Assembly: GCF_025854375.1 (NCBI RefSeq)
Contig: NZ_CP107575.1
Span: forward strand, 2,356,001 to 2,420,000
DNA: 64,000 bases
Direction: 5' to 3'
Source of the DNA: Glutamicibacter sp. JL.03c
GTDB taxonomy: Bacteria > Actinomycetota > Actinomycetes > Actinomycetales > Micrococcaceae
Shown: positions 54,670 to 64,000 of the stretch, piece by piece
Numbering within the stretch: the first letter of the stretch is position 1
Layout: every line of letters begins with the position of its first letter
Program-made: the position numbers and the translations under genes
Notes under the pieces: generated by a model
Databases searched by the model: none
Told to the model about the DNA's origin: nothing
What the model saw: the letters and a program-made list of their open reading frames with translations, nothing else

Positions 54670-55268
54670 TTGGCTTCCTCCTTCTGGACCAGGGCGTCGA
54701 AGGCAGCCTTGGTGAAGACTACGTCATCCGAAACCAGAACATCGTAGGTGTTCAGCTGGTCGACGTACAGAACGTGCACAAGGTCGAGGTTGCGAACCGA
54801 AAGGGCTGCAACATCGTTGGCGCGATCGATGACGACAAGCAGGTTCTTGCGCTCGGTGAGCGAACGCAAGGTAGCCAGAGCTTCCTTGGTCGATGGGGTT
54901 TCCCCTGCAACCAAGTTCTCAATCACGTGAACGCGACCGAAGCGTGCGCGATCAGACAAAGCGCCGCGCAGTGCAGCAGCCTTCATCTTCTTCGGGGTAC
55001 GCTGCGAGTAATCACGTGGGGTTGGACCGTGGACAATGCCGCCGCCGGTCATGTGAGGAGCACGGATCGAACCCTGACGAGCGCGGCCGGTACCCTTCTG
55101 CTTGAACGGCTTGCGACCTGCACCCGAAACCTCGGAGCGGTCCTTGGTCTTGTGGGTACCCTGGCGGGCAGCAGCAAGCTGTGCAACGACAACCTGGTGC
55201 AGCAGCGGGACGTTGGTCTGCACGTCGAAGATCTCTGCAGGCAGTTCGACGTTAAGTGCCTTAGTCAT
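54666..55268 (-). CDS. rplD: 50S ribosomal protein L4 (uL4)
   Basis: 200 residues. [56 protein letters not shown] is the basic exit-tunnel loop, followed by the globular part ending [18 protein letters not shown]. In E. coli L4 controls its own operon. No such leader was recognised here. Confidence 0.98.
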   Translation of the reverse strand: MTKALNVELPAEIFDVQTNVPLLHQVVVAQLAAARQGTHKTKDRSEVSGAGRKPFKQKGTGRARQGSIRAPHMTGGGIVHGPTPRDYSQRTPKKMKAAALRGALSDRARFGRVHVIENLVAGETPSTKEALATLRSLTERKNLLVVIDRANDVAALSVRNLDLVHVLYVDQLNTYDVLVSDDVVFTKAAFDALVQKEEAK

Positions 55269-55272
55269 TTAC

Positions 55273-55923
55273 TTATGCTCCCTTCACGGCGTTGCGTACG
55301 AGAACGACGCGGCCGCGGGCACCTGGAACGGCACCCTTGATCAGCAGGAGGTTCTTCTCAGCGTCGATAGCGTGAATGGTCAGGTTCTGAGTGGTAACAC
55401 GCTCAGCACCCATGCGACCAGCCATCTTCTGTCCACGGAAAACGCGACCTGGGGTCGATGCGCCGCCGATGGAACCTGGCTTGCGGTGGTTCTTGTGAGC
55501 ACCGTGCGATGCGCCAACACCGGAGAAGTTGTGGCGCTTCATCACACCGGCGAAGCCCTTACCCTTGGAGGTGCCAACGACGTCGACCTTCTGGCCGGCT
55601 TCGAAGAGCTCCACGGAAAGTTCCTGGCCAGCGGTGTACTCGGCAGCGTCTGCGGTGCGCAGTTCTACCAAGTGACGACGTGGGGTGACGCCTGCAGCCT
55701 CGAAGTGACCAGCCAGTGGCTTGGTGACCTTGCGAGGATCGATCTGGCCGTAGCCGATCTGAACTGCGGTGTAGCCATCTCGCTCTTCGTTGATGAGCTT
55801 GGTGACAACGTTGCTATCAGCCTGCACGACGGTGACAGGGATCAGGTTGTTGTTCGAATCCCAAACCTGGGTCATGCCGAGCTTCGTGCCCAGCAGGCCC
55901 TTGAAATTACGGGTTGCGGTCAT
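55273..55923 (-). CDS. rplC: 50S ribosomal protein L3 (uL3)
   Basis: 216 residues. [29 protein letters not shown] and [57 protein letters not shown] are the L3 signatures. It is 4 bp ahead of rplD. Confidence 0.98.
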   Translation of the reverse strand: MTATRNFKGLLGTKLGMTQVWDSNNNLIPVTVVQADSNVVTKLINEERDGYTAVQIGYGQIDPRKVTKPLAGHFEAAGVTPRRHLVELRTADAAEYTAGQELSVELFEAGQKVDVVGTSKGKGFAGVMKRHNFSGVGASHGAHKNHRKPGSIGGASTPGRVFRGQKMAGRMGAERVTTQNLTIHAIDAEKNLLLIKGAVPGARGRVVLVRNAVKGA

Positions 55924-55943
55924 AGTTTTCTCGCCACCTCCCC

Positions 55944-56252
55944 TTAAAGCTTGATTTCGATGTTGACATCCGCTGGCAGGTCGAGACGCATCAGCGAATC
56001 AACGGCCTTCGGGGTCGGATCGACGATGTCGATCAGACGCTTGTGCGTGCGCATTTCGAAGTGCTCACGGCTGTCCTTGTACTTGTGTGGCGAACGGATA
56101 ACGCAGTACACGTTCTTTTCCGTTGGCAGCGGCACTGGGCCGACTACGGTTGCGCCTGCGCGCGTGACCGTCTCAACGATCTTCCGGGCCGAAACGTCAA
56201 TGACCTCGTGGTCATACGACTTCAGCCGGATGCGGATTTTCTGTCCCGCCAT
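55944..56252 (-). CDS. rpsJ: 30S ribosomal protein S10 (uS10)
   Basis: 102 residues from the ATG at 56252 ([34 protein letters not shown]). The frame continues upstream without similarity. [40 protein letters not shown] is invariant and also forms the NusE surface that binds NusB/NusG. First gene of the S10 operon. Confidence 0.98.
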   Translation of the reverse strand: MAGQKIRIRLKSYDHEVIDVSARKIVETVTRAGATVVGPVPLPTEKNVYCVIRSPHKYKDSREHFEMRTHKRLIDIVDPTPKAVDSLMRLDLPADVNIEIKL

Positions 56253-56673
56253 GGCGTCATGCCTCTTTCTGTTAGCACTATCTAAGATTGCTGTGCCTGT
56301 ATACGGGTTCTTGCGAACCGGCACGCCTTGCGCTGCGACTGAATCCGGATCAGATCCGGGTTCCTCACCCGCAGGAGGCTCCGACCCCCGAACTCGGGCG
56401 TGTCGCAAAATTTTCAGTCGCGACAAGACCGCAAAGTTTTCACTCTATCGAAGGCCTTATAATTTGAAGCGGTTGTATCGATCCCGAACCACAGGCATTA
56501 TCCTGCGTGAGAGCCGATCCCGGTTGTTCAAATCAGATTCGATTACCCCTGCAATGGGGATCGAGTTGCAATCAAGCAACTTATCCAGTCTGACAGGTCG
56601 GCAACGATCGTGCAAATCTTTTATAGGCTCCCTGCCCCGTGATCTTGACCTCACCGGCCTGTCAGGACGGCTG
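56253..56673 (-). promoter_or_regulatory. S10 operon leader/promoter region
   Basis: About 420 bp with no gene. Two hairpin-forming elements lie close to rpsJ: GGTTC-TTGC-GAACC at 56306-56319, and GAA-CCGGATC-a-GATCCGG-TTC symmetry at 56341-56363. The S10 promoter must be here because the upstream gene is a separate unit, but I could not fix -35/-10 boxes. CTGACAGG (56590) and CCTGTCAG (56658) form a long-range inverted repeat near the end of the membrane-protein gene. Confidence 0.45.
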
Positions 56674-59600
56674 CTACCGCTGATCGGGCTCGCGCGGTTC
56701 CGCCGGTGGCCACTGATCCGGCTGCTGCTCCGGCGGCTGCATCGGCTGTTGCCAAGGCAAGCGCGCCGGGCCTTGCTGGATCACCGGCTGCTCGTATCCC
56801 TGCGGTTCAGGGGCTGACGGGCCAGCCTTGTCGACCTTGACCAGCTTGTAGACCGCGGCGATGATCAGCCCCAGGCCGATGAGCACCAGCCAGAGGAAGA
56901 CCAGCTCGCGCAGGAACCAGATCACCGAGAGGCTGATGGCGATAGCGCCCCACCAGATGAACAGCCGCTCCCCCAGTTTCAGCCCCCAGGCGATCAGGCA
57001 GCCGAAGAAGACCAGCCCCATCACTTGGGTGATCACGTTGGAGTCGATCAAGGAGGCGAAGAGGGTCATGGTCCCGGCCACGGAGGCGGCCATCAGGTAG
57101 ATCTTCGCCAGGGATCGGTCCACCCGGATAGTGCGCCAGATCACCAAGATCACCGCAACCACGGTGAAGTAGGCCATCATGCTGCTGAACTGCGGCGCAT
57201 CGATCACCTTCGCATAGGTCGTCAGCGACAGGACCGATGCGAGGAAGATCAAGCCGTCCACGGCGTAGGGCACAGCCGCTGTCGGCAGTTCGAAGTACCG
57301 ATAGAGCAGGGCCACACCGAAGATCAGCGCCGATCCTCCAATGATGTTCCAGTTTGCCGTCCCATAGCTATGGGCGATGCAACCGGCCAGCAGGAACGCC
57401 AGCAGCATGACCGCGAAGTAGATCCGCGAGGCGCCCCCGATTGGGTCTTCATGGCGATAAGCCACGGCTGGATAGCCCGGAGTTGAATCCCGCATCCGTC
57501 CATGGAGCATGGAGATCAGATAGAGCAGAACTCCTGTGCCGATCATTGCCCACGCGACATCCATCGATTCAAGCAAGCGTGATCCGCCGGCGTCGCGCGC
57601 CTTCATCACCGCCCAAGTGATTGCCCCTGCGAGCAACATCGAAGCGCCAGCTGAGTACCAGGCGCTACGGCGGGTATGCACCATCATGATCATCGCCGCC
57701 GCGATCAGCGCGAGGGAGATGACTGCCCACCACGACTCCTGCTGCCACGCGGCGGCCACTACGGCGGGCAAGAAGATGGCCAGGCCTGTGGCCGTGGAGC
57801 AGTTGCGCTTCCCGCGCCATTTCCATTCAAGAGCCATGGCCGCCAGCACCATCACCAGCAGCAGCACCGCCGCTGCTTCTTCGCTCCACCAGCGCGAACG
57901 GATCCAACCGGAGTCATCGGCCAGCTGCTGCGCTTGGACGCCGATGACGAGGATCAACGACAGAATTGGCGCGAAAAGGTAATACTGCCGCTTGACACCT
58001 TCCAGCTCGACATCTGCCCGGTAGGCCATGATCCCGTGGACCGCGAAGCACAGTGCGGCCAAGAGGACGACGCCACGGTCATAGCCATCCGCAATGGTCG
58101 CGTAAGCGGCGGTGGCCACCGGGAAGCCGATCAGCATGACGATGGCAATCCAGCGCAGTTCCTTGCGCAGCGGATTATCGTTGCGGATATTGCGTGCCAG
58201 CCGGACAAGTTGCGGGATGCTCACTGAGACGAGCAGCAGCGCGAATCGTCCGTGCAGATCAAAGTCCATGTTCTGGGCGAACCACCACACCATGGAGCTG
58301 AAGAGCGCCTGGGCCAAGGTGGCGTAGCCGATCTTCCATTCCCTGCTGTTGTCCCGTCGCAGGTTCAGCAGGAAACTCGCCGTCACCGCCGAGCCAATGA
58401 CCAGGGCGAAGATCCAGTGTCGTTGTTCAAAGCTCAAGACATAGAGCAGCAGCAGAGCACCAGTTTCACCGCCCTTGAGTGATTGCGCCGCCAGCTCCGG
58501 CATGACTGGAAGGCCCTTGACGCGCATGGCGGTGGCGATCACCAACGCCGTGGTGGCCACCGTGGTGATCATGAACCAGGTCAAAGCGTGCAGTCCCATG
58601 AAATCGAAAGGACTCTGGAGGTAGTGGCCGCTGCCGGCCAGGATTCTGAGATAGCACAAGGAACAGACCGAGATCAGTCCCGAGGCACCCAGCCTTCCCA
58701 AGGCATGCGCCTGCGCCATGCCCGTGACATTCAGCTTCTGGCGCCTGAGGCTGAGCGCCCAGAGCGCCAACGCCATCAGCAGGACGGTGATGAGCGTGGC
58801 ACTGGCAGCCGCCCTGCCAGGGAAGCCGTCGAAGGATTCATGGATCGCGGCACCCACTACGCCGGCGCCGACCAGCAGCAGGCCCCAGCGCACATGGCCA
58901 TAGACAAGTCGATTCAGCCCACTGGCGCGCTGGTGCGCGATAGTCAGTCCCGCTATGGCCACGGCGACTACCGCGAGCGGGCGCCAACTATGGTGCTGCA
59001 GATCCAGCAGGGCAATCAGCGGCAGGAGAGCAATTACCGCGGTTTCGGCTCGCGTTGCGCGGAAGATTCCGAAGAGGCACAGCAGAGCGAAGAGCGGGGC
59101 GGCAACATAGCTGAGCACGAAGGAATGGCGCTCATCAGCAAGGAGGTATGCTCCGCTCATGGACACCAGGCCTAGCCCCCACAGCACGCAACGCTCAAGG
59201 GTCACATGCTGCCGATCCAGTCCCAGACGGAGTTGGTACGCCGTGGAGTAAACCAGCACTGCGCCCGCTTGCAGAGCGAAGGCGTAGGCCAGGACCAGGG
59301 CAATTGTTGAGCCGACGAATCCAAGGTAGTTGCAGCCCGCGAGAAGCATCAGCATGAAGGCCACTCGGGCCGCGAAGAAGCGGGTCAATCGCAGATTGCT
59401 CAGGAGCCTCATGCTCATCAATAGCTGCGCAGTGAGCAGTGCGAAGATCCAAAAGAATTCGCGGCTTCCCAGCGATTCGATCAGCAGCCCGGTCAGGGCC
59501 ACGACGAAAATCGGCAGGAGTTGTGCCGTGCCGAGGATTGCTTGGAAGAAGATGGACTCCTGGACCCGCTGGCTGCGCACCGCCAGGAGCATCAATAGGA

Positions 59601-60432
59601 TGGAGAGCGCCACGAGAATGAGCATGTAGTTCAGGATCCCGCGCTGCATCGTCGCAGCAGAAGCCATGCCGGTGCTGACCAGAATCAAGACCGCTACCCA
59701 GGAGAGCACGCGGGACTTGAGCCTCACGGTGGCATAGCCGACGGCCAGCGTTCCGATGACGGAGAAGACCAGCCAGGTGACGGGCCCCGAAATGTCCAGC
59801 GTGTTGTACGTGGCAATGGCACACAGAGGCAACAGCGCCAGGCCGGTTCCAGCGAAGGCGGCGCCGGCGGGTCGCAGCGTTGGCTTCACTGCGCAGGTGA
59901 TCAAGCCACCGGCATAGAAGGCGGCAGCCAGGATGATGAAGGCGATGACTTTGGCGACCGGTGGCAGAGCAAAGCTGAGGAAGAGCGCACCGGCAGCGAC
60001 GATCATCAGCGCTGCCACGTACAGGGTGATGTTGATATTGCGCAGTTCGCGTTCGCGCTTGGTCAGCACCTTGACGGGCTTGGGCGGAGCAACTGGACGG
60101 GCGACGGGCGGCAGCGGGTGTGCTGTCTGGGCTGGTGCGCCGTAGCCCGCGCCTTGCTGCGGACCGGAAGCCGGGGGCTTCGGCGTAAGGGGTGTTTGGG
60201 ATGGGGCCGGCGATCGCTCATCTGCAGGCGGCGCCTGCGCTGGGGGCTGGACCCCGGTACGGCGCAGATATGCGGTGGCGGCTTCATAGCCTTCCTGCCA
60301 CGCCTCACGCAATCGTTCGGGGCTCGGTTCCGAGAGCTGTCGGGGCTGGTTTAGACCTCTGGAGCGCCCAAAGAAGTAGGCACCCACGATGAGCAGGACA
60401 AGGACAACGATCAACCCGGTCATTAGAGCCAC
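56674..60432 (-). CDS. Very large multi-pass membrane protein of unknown function
   Basis: 1252 residues. A single N-terminal membrane helix (GLIVVLVLLIVGAYFFG) is followed by a cytoplasm-type Pro/Ala/Gln-rich linker to about residue 120 and a basic stretch KVLTKRERELRNINITLY. After this come about 30 hydrophobic segments almost without soluble domains, then a Gln/Pro-rich tail (PWQQPMQPPEQQPDQWPP). The layout resembles actinobacterial SCO7613/DUF2339-like giant membrane proteins, for which no biochemical role is established. That assignment is tentative. It lies between the S10 leader and the group II intron as a single gene. Confidence 0.8.
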   Translation of the reverse strand: MALMTGLIVVLVLLIVGAYFFGRSRGLNQPRQLSEPSPERLREAWQEGYEAATAYLRRTGVQPPAQAPPADERSPAPSQTPLTPKPPASGPQQGAGYGAPAQTAHPLPPVARPVAPPKPVKVLTKRERELRNINITLYVAALMIVAAGALFLSFALPPVAKVIAFIILAAAFYAGGLITCAVKPTLRPAGAAFAGTGLALLPLCAIATYNTLDISGPVTWLVFSVIGTLAVGYATVRLKSRVLSWVAVLILVSTGMASAATMQRGILNYMLILVALSILLMLLAVRSQRVQESIFFQAILGTAQLLPIFVVALTGLLIESLGSREFFWIFALLTAQLLMSMRLLSNLRLTRFFAARVAFMLMLLAGCNYLGFVGSTIALVLAYAFALQAGAVLVYSTAYQLRLGLDRQHVTLERCVLWGLGLVSMSGAYLLADERHSFVLSYVAAPLFALLCLFGIFRATRAETAVIALLPLIALLDLQHHSWRPLAVVAVAIAGLTIAHQRASGLNRLVYGHVRWGLLLVGAGVVGAAIHESFDGFPGRAAASATLITVLLMALALWALSLRRQKLNVTGMAQAHALGRLGASGLISVCSLCYLRILAGSGHYLQSPFDFMGLHALTWFMITTVATTALVIATAMRVKGLPVMPELAAQSLKGGETGALLLLYVLSFEQRHWIFALVIGSAVTASFLLNLRRDNSREWKIGYATLAQALFSSMVWWFAQNMDFDLHGRFALLLVSVSIPQLVRLARNIRNDNPLRKELRWIAIVMLIGFPVATAAYATIADGYDRGVVLLAALCFAVHGIMAYRADVELEGVKRQYYLFAPILSLILVIGVQAQQLADDSGWIRSRWWSEEAAAVLLLVMVLAAMALEWKWRGKRNCSTATGLAIFLPAVVAAAWQQESWWAVISLALIAAAMIMMVHTRRSAWYSAGASMLLAGAITWAVMKARDAGGSRLLESMDVAWAMIGTGVLLYLISMLHGRMRDSTPGYPAVAYRHEDPIGGASRIYFAVMLLAFLLAGCIAHSYGTANWNIIGGSALIFGVALLYRYFELPTAAVPYAVDGLIFLASVLSLTTYAKVIDAPQFSSMMAYFTVVAVILVIWRTIRVDRSLAKIYLMAASVAGTMTLFASLIDSNVITQVMGLVFFGCLIAWGLKLGERLFIWWGAIAISLSVIWFLRELVFLWLVLIGLGLIIAAVYKLVKVDKAGPSAPEPQGYEQPVIQQGPARLPWQQPMQPPEQQPDQWPPAEPREPDQR

Positions 60433-60512
60433 TCCCCTAGTGAAATTTCAGTGCGCCTTCCAATTAGACCAGCTTATTGAAATACTCACTAGTTCGAGTT
60501 TCATGTTAAGCA

Positions 60513-62471
60513 ATCGAGTAGGTGGGGGTGTCTAGCCCCCACCTCTCACACCACCAGGACATGCGGGCCCGCATCCGGCGGTTCGCTAGGTCACTGAAAA
60601 CGCTCCCAAGCCCGGCGAAAGAACACCACACCCAACTCCTCCCAATAGGAAGTCGGCAAGGCACGGTGAAGAATCGGGGACTTCGCCACGCGCCAAAAGG
60701 CACGCGAGCTGTTCCCCCACTGATAAGCCTTATCCTTAACAATCCCCAGACGGCGAAGATTCGCCACCCGAGTACGAGGAAGCTTCCACTCCTTCCAGCG
60801 GATCTGACGTAAACGGCGCCTGAACCATTCATCAAGATCAGAGAACTTCCCCGGCGTCACAGACAACCGGAAGTAGCCCATCCAACCCCGAACAAAACGA
60901 TTCAACTGCTCGATACGGTAGTCCATCGACACACTCCACCGCCGAGAAGTCAGATCTCGGATCCGTTGCTTCATGCGTTTGAACGCCTTCGGAGCAACCT
61001 TGATCCTGACTTTCGACCCTTTGACGAAGTAGAAACCAAAACCCAGCAACGTAGCTACACTCGCCGGATTGATCACTGATTTCTGCCGATTGACCCTCAA
61101 CTTCAAACGCTGTTCAAGGACTTTCGTCGCCTGATCCAGCACCCGTTGAGCTGCCCGTTTCGACTTCACAAAAATTCTGATGTCATCGGCATACCGCACG
61201 AAACGGTGATCCCTCGACCAGAACTCCTGATCAAAATCATCCAACATGATATTCGAGAGCAACGGCGACAAAGGAGACCCCTGCGGGGTTCCCTCCACCG
61301 TTTCCCGGCGAACACCCTGCGCCATGATCCCAGCCGTCAAATACTTGCGAACAAGCTTCAGAACTCGCTTGTCTTTCACCTTCCGCGCAACCCTGGACAT
61401 CAGCACGTCATGGTTCACCCGATCAAAGAACGCATCAAGATCAACCTCCACAACCCACCGATACCCCTGCTCGATGGCCTCACGAGCCATCGAAGCAGCG
61501 TCGTGGGCGCTTTTGCCCGGCCGGAACCCGTAGGAGACCGGCACGAACCCCTCATCGAAAATCGGGGACAAGACTTGCGCGAGAGCCTGTTGAATCAACC
61601 GATCCAACACGGACGGAACACCCAGCATCCGTTCCCCAGCGTCAGGCTTCGGAATCATCACCTGACGCACCGGCAACGGCGCATACGTTCCAGCATCAAG
61701 CGCCTTCCGAGTCTCCATCCAATGCTCATGGCACCATGCGCGCAACTCATGCGCTTCAAGGCCGTCAACACCGGCAGAACCCTTATTCCGCTCAACACGT
61801 TTCAATGCAACCAACAAGTTCCCTCGCGAGAACACCTGCTCCCACAGATCGACTTGTTGATCCCTGATGTCTTCCCCATCAGCCACCGGTTCAACGCTAC
61901 GCGCAAGAAAATACTCTCCCGGATTCACCGGTACCATCCTCCCTCTGCCCCACCACGTCCGTGGGTTTTCTGCGATGATCGCGTGAGCACGAGAACTCAT
62001 GCTTCAGTCCATCAATTCCCAGCGTTCAGCCCTTCCCTGCCTCCCTCATCAACCACAACGGGTCTCGGGCAAACGATCGGGTTCCTCACCCGACGCGATT
62101 CCCAGGCAGGTACTATGACCTCTGCTGACTTCTGCCCCATCAGTATCTGACCTCACGACCAGAACCGCCCCACCCGTCCAAGGACTGGTGGTGCACTGGG
62201 ACAGACCTCCCCAGATAAGAACATTCACTTTCACCCTGCGCCTGCCACATTTACACACCTGCCGTTTTGATGGAGCGGGCTTCACCATCTCTTGCTGGCT
62301 TACCCCGACAAACATGCCTTATATGTGATTCGTGTTCCTCAGTGCAGAGGTTTGCCTCCGGCTTCCTTCCCACCCCACCTCGCGGTGACGCAGTTGCCTT
62401 CAGCTAAGCCTTAAACCACCTTCTCGGCCAGAGGACTTTCACCTCCAAGTAAATGCCCATGCTGGGCGTAC
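60513..62471 (-). mobile_element. Group II intron (complete, with RT)
   Basis: On the minus strand the RNA begins GTACGCCCAGCATGGGC directly after the T-tract of the tuf terminator. It carries the RT gene and ends after the 3' domains. Domain V is seen at about 60540-60580 (rc: ACCGCCGGATGCGG ... CCGCATGTCC). Domain VI is the GGTGGGGG/CCCCCACC hairpin with the unpaired-A region, and the 3' end is CTCGAT at about 60513. Both ends and the ORF look intact, about 1.96 kb. Insertion right behind an intrinsic terminator is the habit of bacterial class C introns. The subclass is inferred. Confidence 0.85.
60591..62000 (-). CDS. ltrA: Group II intron reverse transcriptase/maturase
   Basis: 469 residues. 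RT blocks in order are LLVALKRVERNKGSAGVDG (RT0-1), VRQVMIPKPDAGERMLGVPSVLDRLIQQAL, VSYGFRPGKSAHDA, VVEVDLDAFFDRVNHD, GTPQGSPLSPLLSNIMLDDFD, and the catalytic FVRYADDIRIF (YADD 270-273). The maturase (GIIM) region follows: QLNRFVRGWMGYF...LDEWFRRRLRQIRWKEWK. No HNH endonuclease domain is present after it, as in class C introns. It splices and mobilises the surrounding intron RNA. The true start may be the Met at residue 22 (MVPVNPGEYFLARSVEP). Confidence 0.94.
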   Translation of the reverse strand: MSSRAHAIIAENPRTWWGRGRMVPVNPGEYFLARSVEPVADGEDIRDQQVDLWEQVFSRGNLLVALKRVERNKGSAGVDGLEAHELRAWCHEHWMETRKALDAGTYAPLPVRQVMIPKPDAGERMLGVPSVLDRLIQQALAQVLSPIFDEGFVPVSYGFRPGKSAHDAASMAREAIEQGYRWVVEVDLDAFFDRVNHDVLMSRVARKVKDKRVLKLVRKYLTAGIMAQGVRRETVEGTPQGSPLSPLLSNIMLDDFDQEFWSRDHRFVRYADDIRIFVKSKRAAQRVLDQATKVLEQRLKLRVNRQKSVINPASVATLLGFGFYFVKGSKVRIKVAPKAFKRMKQRIRDLTSRRWSVSMDYRIEQLNRFVRGWMGYFRLSVTPGKFSDLDEWFRRRLRQIRWKEWKLPRTRVANLRRLGIVKDKAYQWGNSSRAFWRVAKSPILHRALPTSYWEELGVVFFRRAWERFQ

Positions 62472-62510
62472 AAAAAATTCCCCCAGCACTGCATTAGTGC
62501 TGGGGGAATT
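62472..62510 (-). terminator. Intrinsic terminator of tuf
   Basis: AATTCCCCCAGCACT and AGTGCTGGGGGAATT form a perfect 15-bp stem with a 5-nt loop, followed on the minus strand by a T-tract that runs straight into the 5' end of the group II intron at 62471. It lies 36 bp behind the tuf stop. Confidence 0.93.
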
Positions 62511-62546
62511 CTCAGATCTCTATGGATCTAAATCATCAAGTAATGA

Positions 62547-63737
62547 CTACTTGGTGATCGAGGTGACCTTGCCCGAACCAACGGTGCGGCCGCCTTCGCG
62601 AATTGCGAAGCCGAGGCCCTCTTCCATAGCGATTGGCTGGATCAGCTCAACCGACATTTCGGTGTTGTCGCCAGGCATAACCATTTCGGTGCCCTCTGGG
62701 AGGGTGATAACGCCGGTAACGTCGGTGGTGCGGAAGTAGAACTGCGGACGGTAGTTCGAGTAGAACGGGTTGTGACGTCCGCCTTCGTCCTTCGACAGGA
62801 TGTAGACGTTAGCTTCGAAGTTGGTGTGTGGGGTGATGGAGCCTGGGGCTACAACAACCTGGCCACGCTCAACGTCGTCGCGCTTCAGACCGCGAAGCAG
62901 CAGACCACAGTTCTCGCCTGCCCATGCTTCGTCGAGCTGCTTGTGGAACATCTCGATACCGGTAACGGTGGTCTTCTGGATTGGGCGGATGCCAACAATC
63001 TCAACTTCCGAGTTGATGGCAAGGGTGCCACGCTCGGCGCGACCGGTAACAACGGTACCGCGACCGGTGATGGTGAAGACATCCTCGATAGGCATCAGGA
63101 ATGGCTTGTCACGGTCACGTACTGGGTCTGGAATGAAGGTGTCGACAGCTTCCATCAGTTCCTCAACAGCTGCAACCCACTTCTCGTCGCCTTCCAGAGC
63201 CTTCAGGCCGGAAACGCGAACAACTGGTGCGTCGTCGCCATCGAAGCCCTGGGAGGACAGAAGTTCGCGAACTTCCATCTCCACGAGCTCGAGCAGCTCT
63301 TCGTCATCAACCATGTCAGACTTGTTCAGTGCGACCATCAGGGTAGGAACACCAACCTGGCGGGCCAGCAGAACGTGCTCGCGGGTCTGAGCCATTGGAC
63401 CATCGGTAGCAGCAACCACGAGGATTGCGCCGTCCATCTGAGCAGCACCGGTGATCATGTTCTTGACATAGTCAGCGTGGCCTGGAGCGTCAACGTGTGC
63501 GTAGTGGCGCTTTTCGGTCTGGTACTCAATGTGCGAGATATTGATGGTAATACCGCGCTGGCGCTCTTCTGGAGCCGAGTCGATGTTAGCGAAGTCGCGC
63601 TTTTCGTTCAGGTCTGGGTACTTGTCAGCCAGAACCTTGGAGATAGCTGCGGTCAGAGTGGTCTTACCGTGGTCAACGTGACCGATGGTACCAATGTTGA
63701 CGTGCGGCTTGTTGCGCTCGAACTTTGCCTTTGCCAC
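62547..63737 (-). CDS. tuf: Elongation factor Tu
   Basis: 396 residues. GTP-binding motifs are GHVDHGKT (19-26), DAPGHADYV and NKSD (138-141 region), then domains II and III with the tRNA-contact [14 protein letters not shown] at the end. It delivers aminoacyl-tRNA to the ribosome. The probable fusA end lies 241 bp upstream, as in the str operon. tuf is separated from rpsJ by 6.3 kb containing the intron and the giant membrane-protein gene. Confidence 0.98.
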   Translation of the reverse strand: MAKAKFERNKPHVNIGTIGHVDHGKTTLTAAISKVLADKYPDLNEKRDFANIDSAPEERQRGITINISHIEYQTEKRHYAHVDAPGHADYVKNMITGAAQMDGAILVVAATDGPMAQTREHVLLARQVGVPTLMVALNKSDMVDDEELLELVEMEVRELLSSQGFDGDDAPVVRVSGLKALEGDEKWVAAVEELMEAVDTFIPDPVRDRDKPFLMPIEDVFTITGRGTVVTGRAERGTLAINSEVEIVGIRPIQKTTVTGIEMFHKQLDEAWAGENCGLLLRGLKRDDVERGQVVVAPGSITPHTNFEANVYILSKDEGGRHNPFYSNYRPQFYFRTTDVTGVITLPEGTEMVMPGDNTEMSVELIQPIAMEEGLGFAIREGGRTVGSGKVTSITK

Positions 63738-63892
63738 AAGTTCCTCCTAGAAACATTTACAGAAGACTTTTTTCGTCTGCGCGGTTCGCAAACGAACTTC
63801 AAACAGTCTACTGGGGGCGTTGATAATTTTGGAAATTTCGGTCCTCTGCGGGCCCTGCATGTGATGCAAATCCCTCGTTGGCCGTTTGCGGG

Positions 63893-63919
63893 GCCGGCCT
63901 CAATGGCGTTGAAGCCGGC
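63893..63919 (-). repeat. Hairpin between fusA and tuf
   Basis: GCCGGCCTCAA and TTGAAGCCGGC form an 11-pair stem with one mismatch and a 5-nt loop. It could be an attenuator between the two translation-factor genes. The tuf promoter is probably in the 155 bp that follow, but I cannot define it. Confidence 0.5.
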
Positions 63920-63978
63920 TCCGCGATCGGCCACTTCCCCACAATGGGGGTCACGGCCAAGTTTTGGTTCCGAGACGG

Positions 63979-64000
63979 TTACTCGCCGCGGGACTTCTGA
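63979..64000 (-). CDS. fusA: Elongation factor G, last codons (partial)
   Basis: Only six residues and the stop are visible at the right edge: QKSRGE then TAA on the minus strand. This resembles the end of actinobacterial EF-G, and fusA is the expected gene upstream of tuf in the str operon. The call rests mainly on gene order. Confidence 0.5.

Noticed and set aside
62049-62315. 88-codon minus-strand frame upstream of the intron RT
   Set aside because: It falls within structured intron RNA before the RT gene and resembles no protein.

Overview
The window looks like a chromosomal segment of a high-G+C Gram-positive bacterium, most likely a member of the Micrococcaceae (Arthrobacter/Glutamicibacter-like). 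The reasons are the ribosomal protein gene order with a gap between rpsQ and rplN, the short LID-less adenylate kinase, the tsaE-tsaB-rimI-tsaD block behind alr, the actinobacterial type I pantothenate kinase, and frequent GTG/TTG starts. The genus is an inference. No tRNA, rRNA or CRISPR array was seen.

Layout, left to right. Positions 1-3.2 kb are accessory: a partial CynX-type MFS exporter, an FAH-family hydrolase, and the scar of a deletion that fused the tails of a LacI-type regulator and a LacY-type sugar permease. Positions 3.2-13 kb carry housekeeping genes: tsaD, rimI, tsaB, tsaE, alr, mscL, coaA, glmS, and the general PTS genes ptsH/ptsI. Positions 13-17 kb hold a TetR regulator and the mannitol genes mtlA-mtlD, so phosphate flow from EI/HPr to MtlA and then MtlD is encoded in one place. 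At 17.3-19.2 kb a single A+T-richer GmrSD-like (DUF262/DUF1524) restriction gene interrupts the region before acpS and nnrD.

Positions 21.5-28 kb hold a LysR-led catabolic operon: a stand-alone BFD-type [2Fe-2S] protein, a second [2Fe-2S] subunit, two flavoprotein subunits resembling HcnB/HcnC-type amino-acid dehydrogenases, a DctM-like permease and an Asp/Glu-racemase-family protein. The set suggests import, racemisation and dye-linked oxidation of an amino acid or opine. Positions 28-33.4 kb carry ugd, glmM, rpsI-rplM and truA, all on the minus strand.

Positions 33.6-35.6 kb, between truA and rplQ, contain three tandem copies of a small secreted protein family that I do not recognise. Two are intact lipoproteins and the first is a pseudogene. 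From 35.7 to 56.3 kb the minus strand carries the alpha, spc and S10 ribosomal operons (rplQ to rpsJ). They are split between rplN and rpsQ by a 4.8-kb accessory block: a wrecked OmpA-domain lipoprotein gene, an EEP hydrolase, a VOC protein with a divergent AraC regulator, and a frameshifted RidA gene.

Positions 56.7-60.4 kb encode a 1252-residue multi-pass membrane protein of unknown role. Positions 60.5-62.47 kb are a complete group II intron with its reverse transcriptase, inserted directly behind the T-tract of the tuf terminator. The window closes with tuf and the last codons of what is probably fusA.
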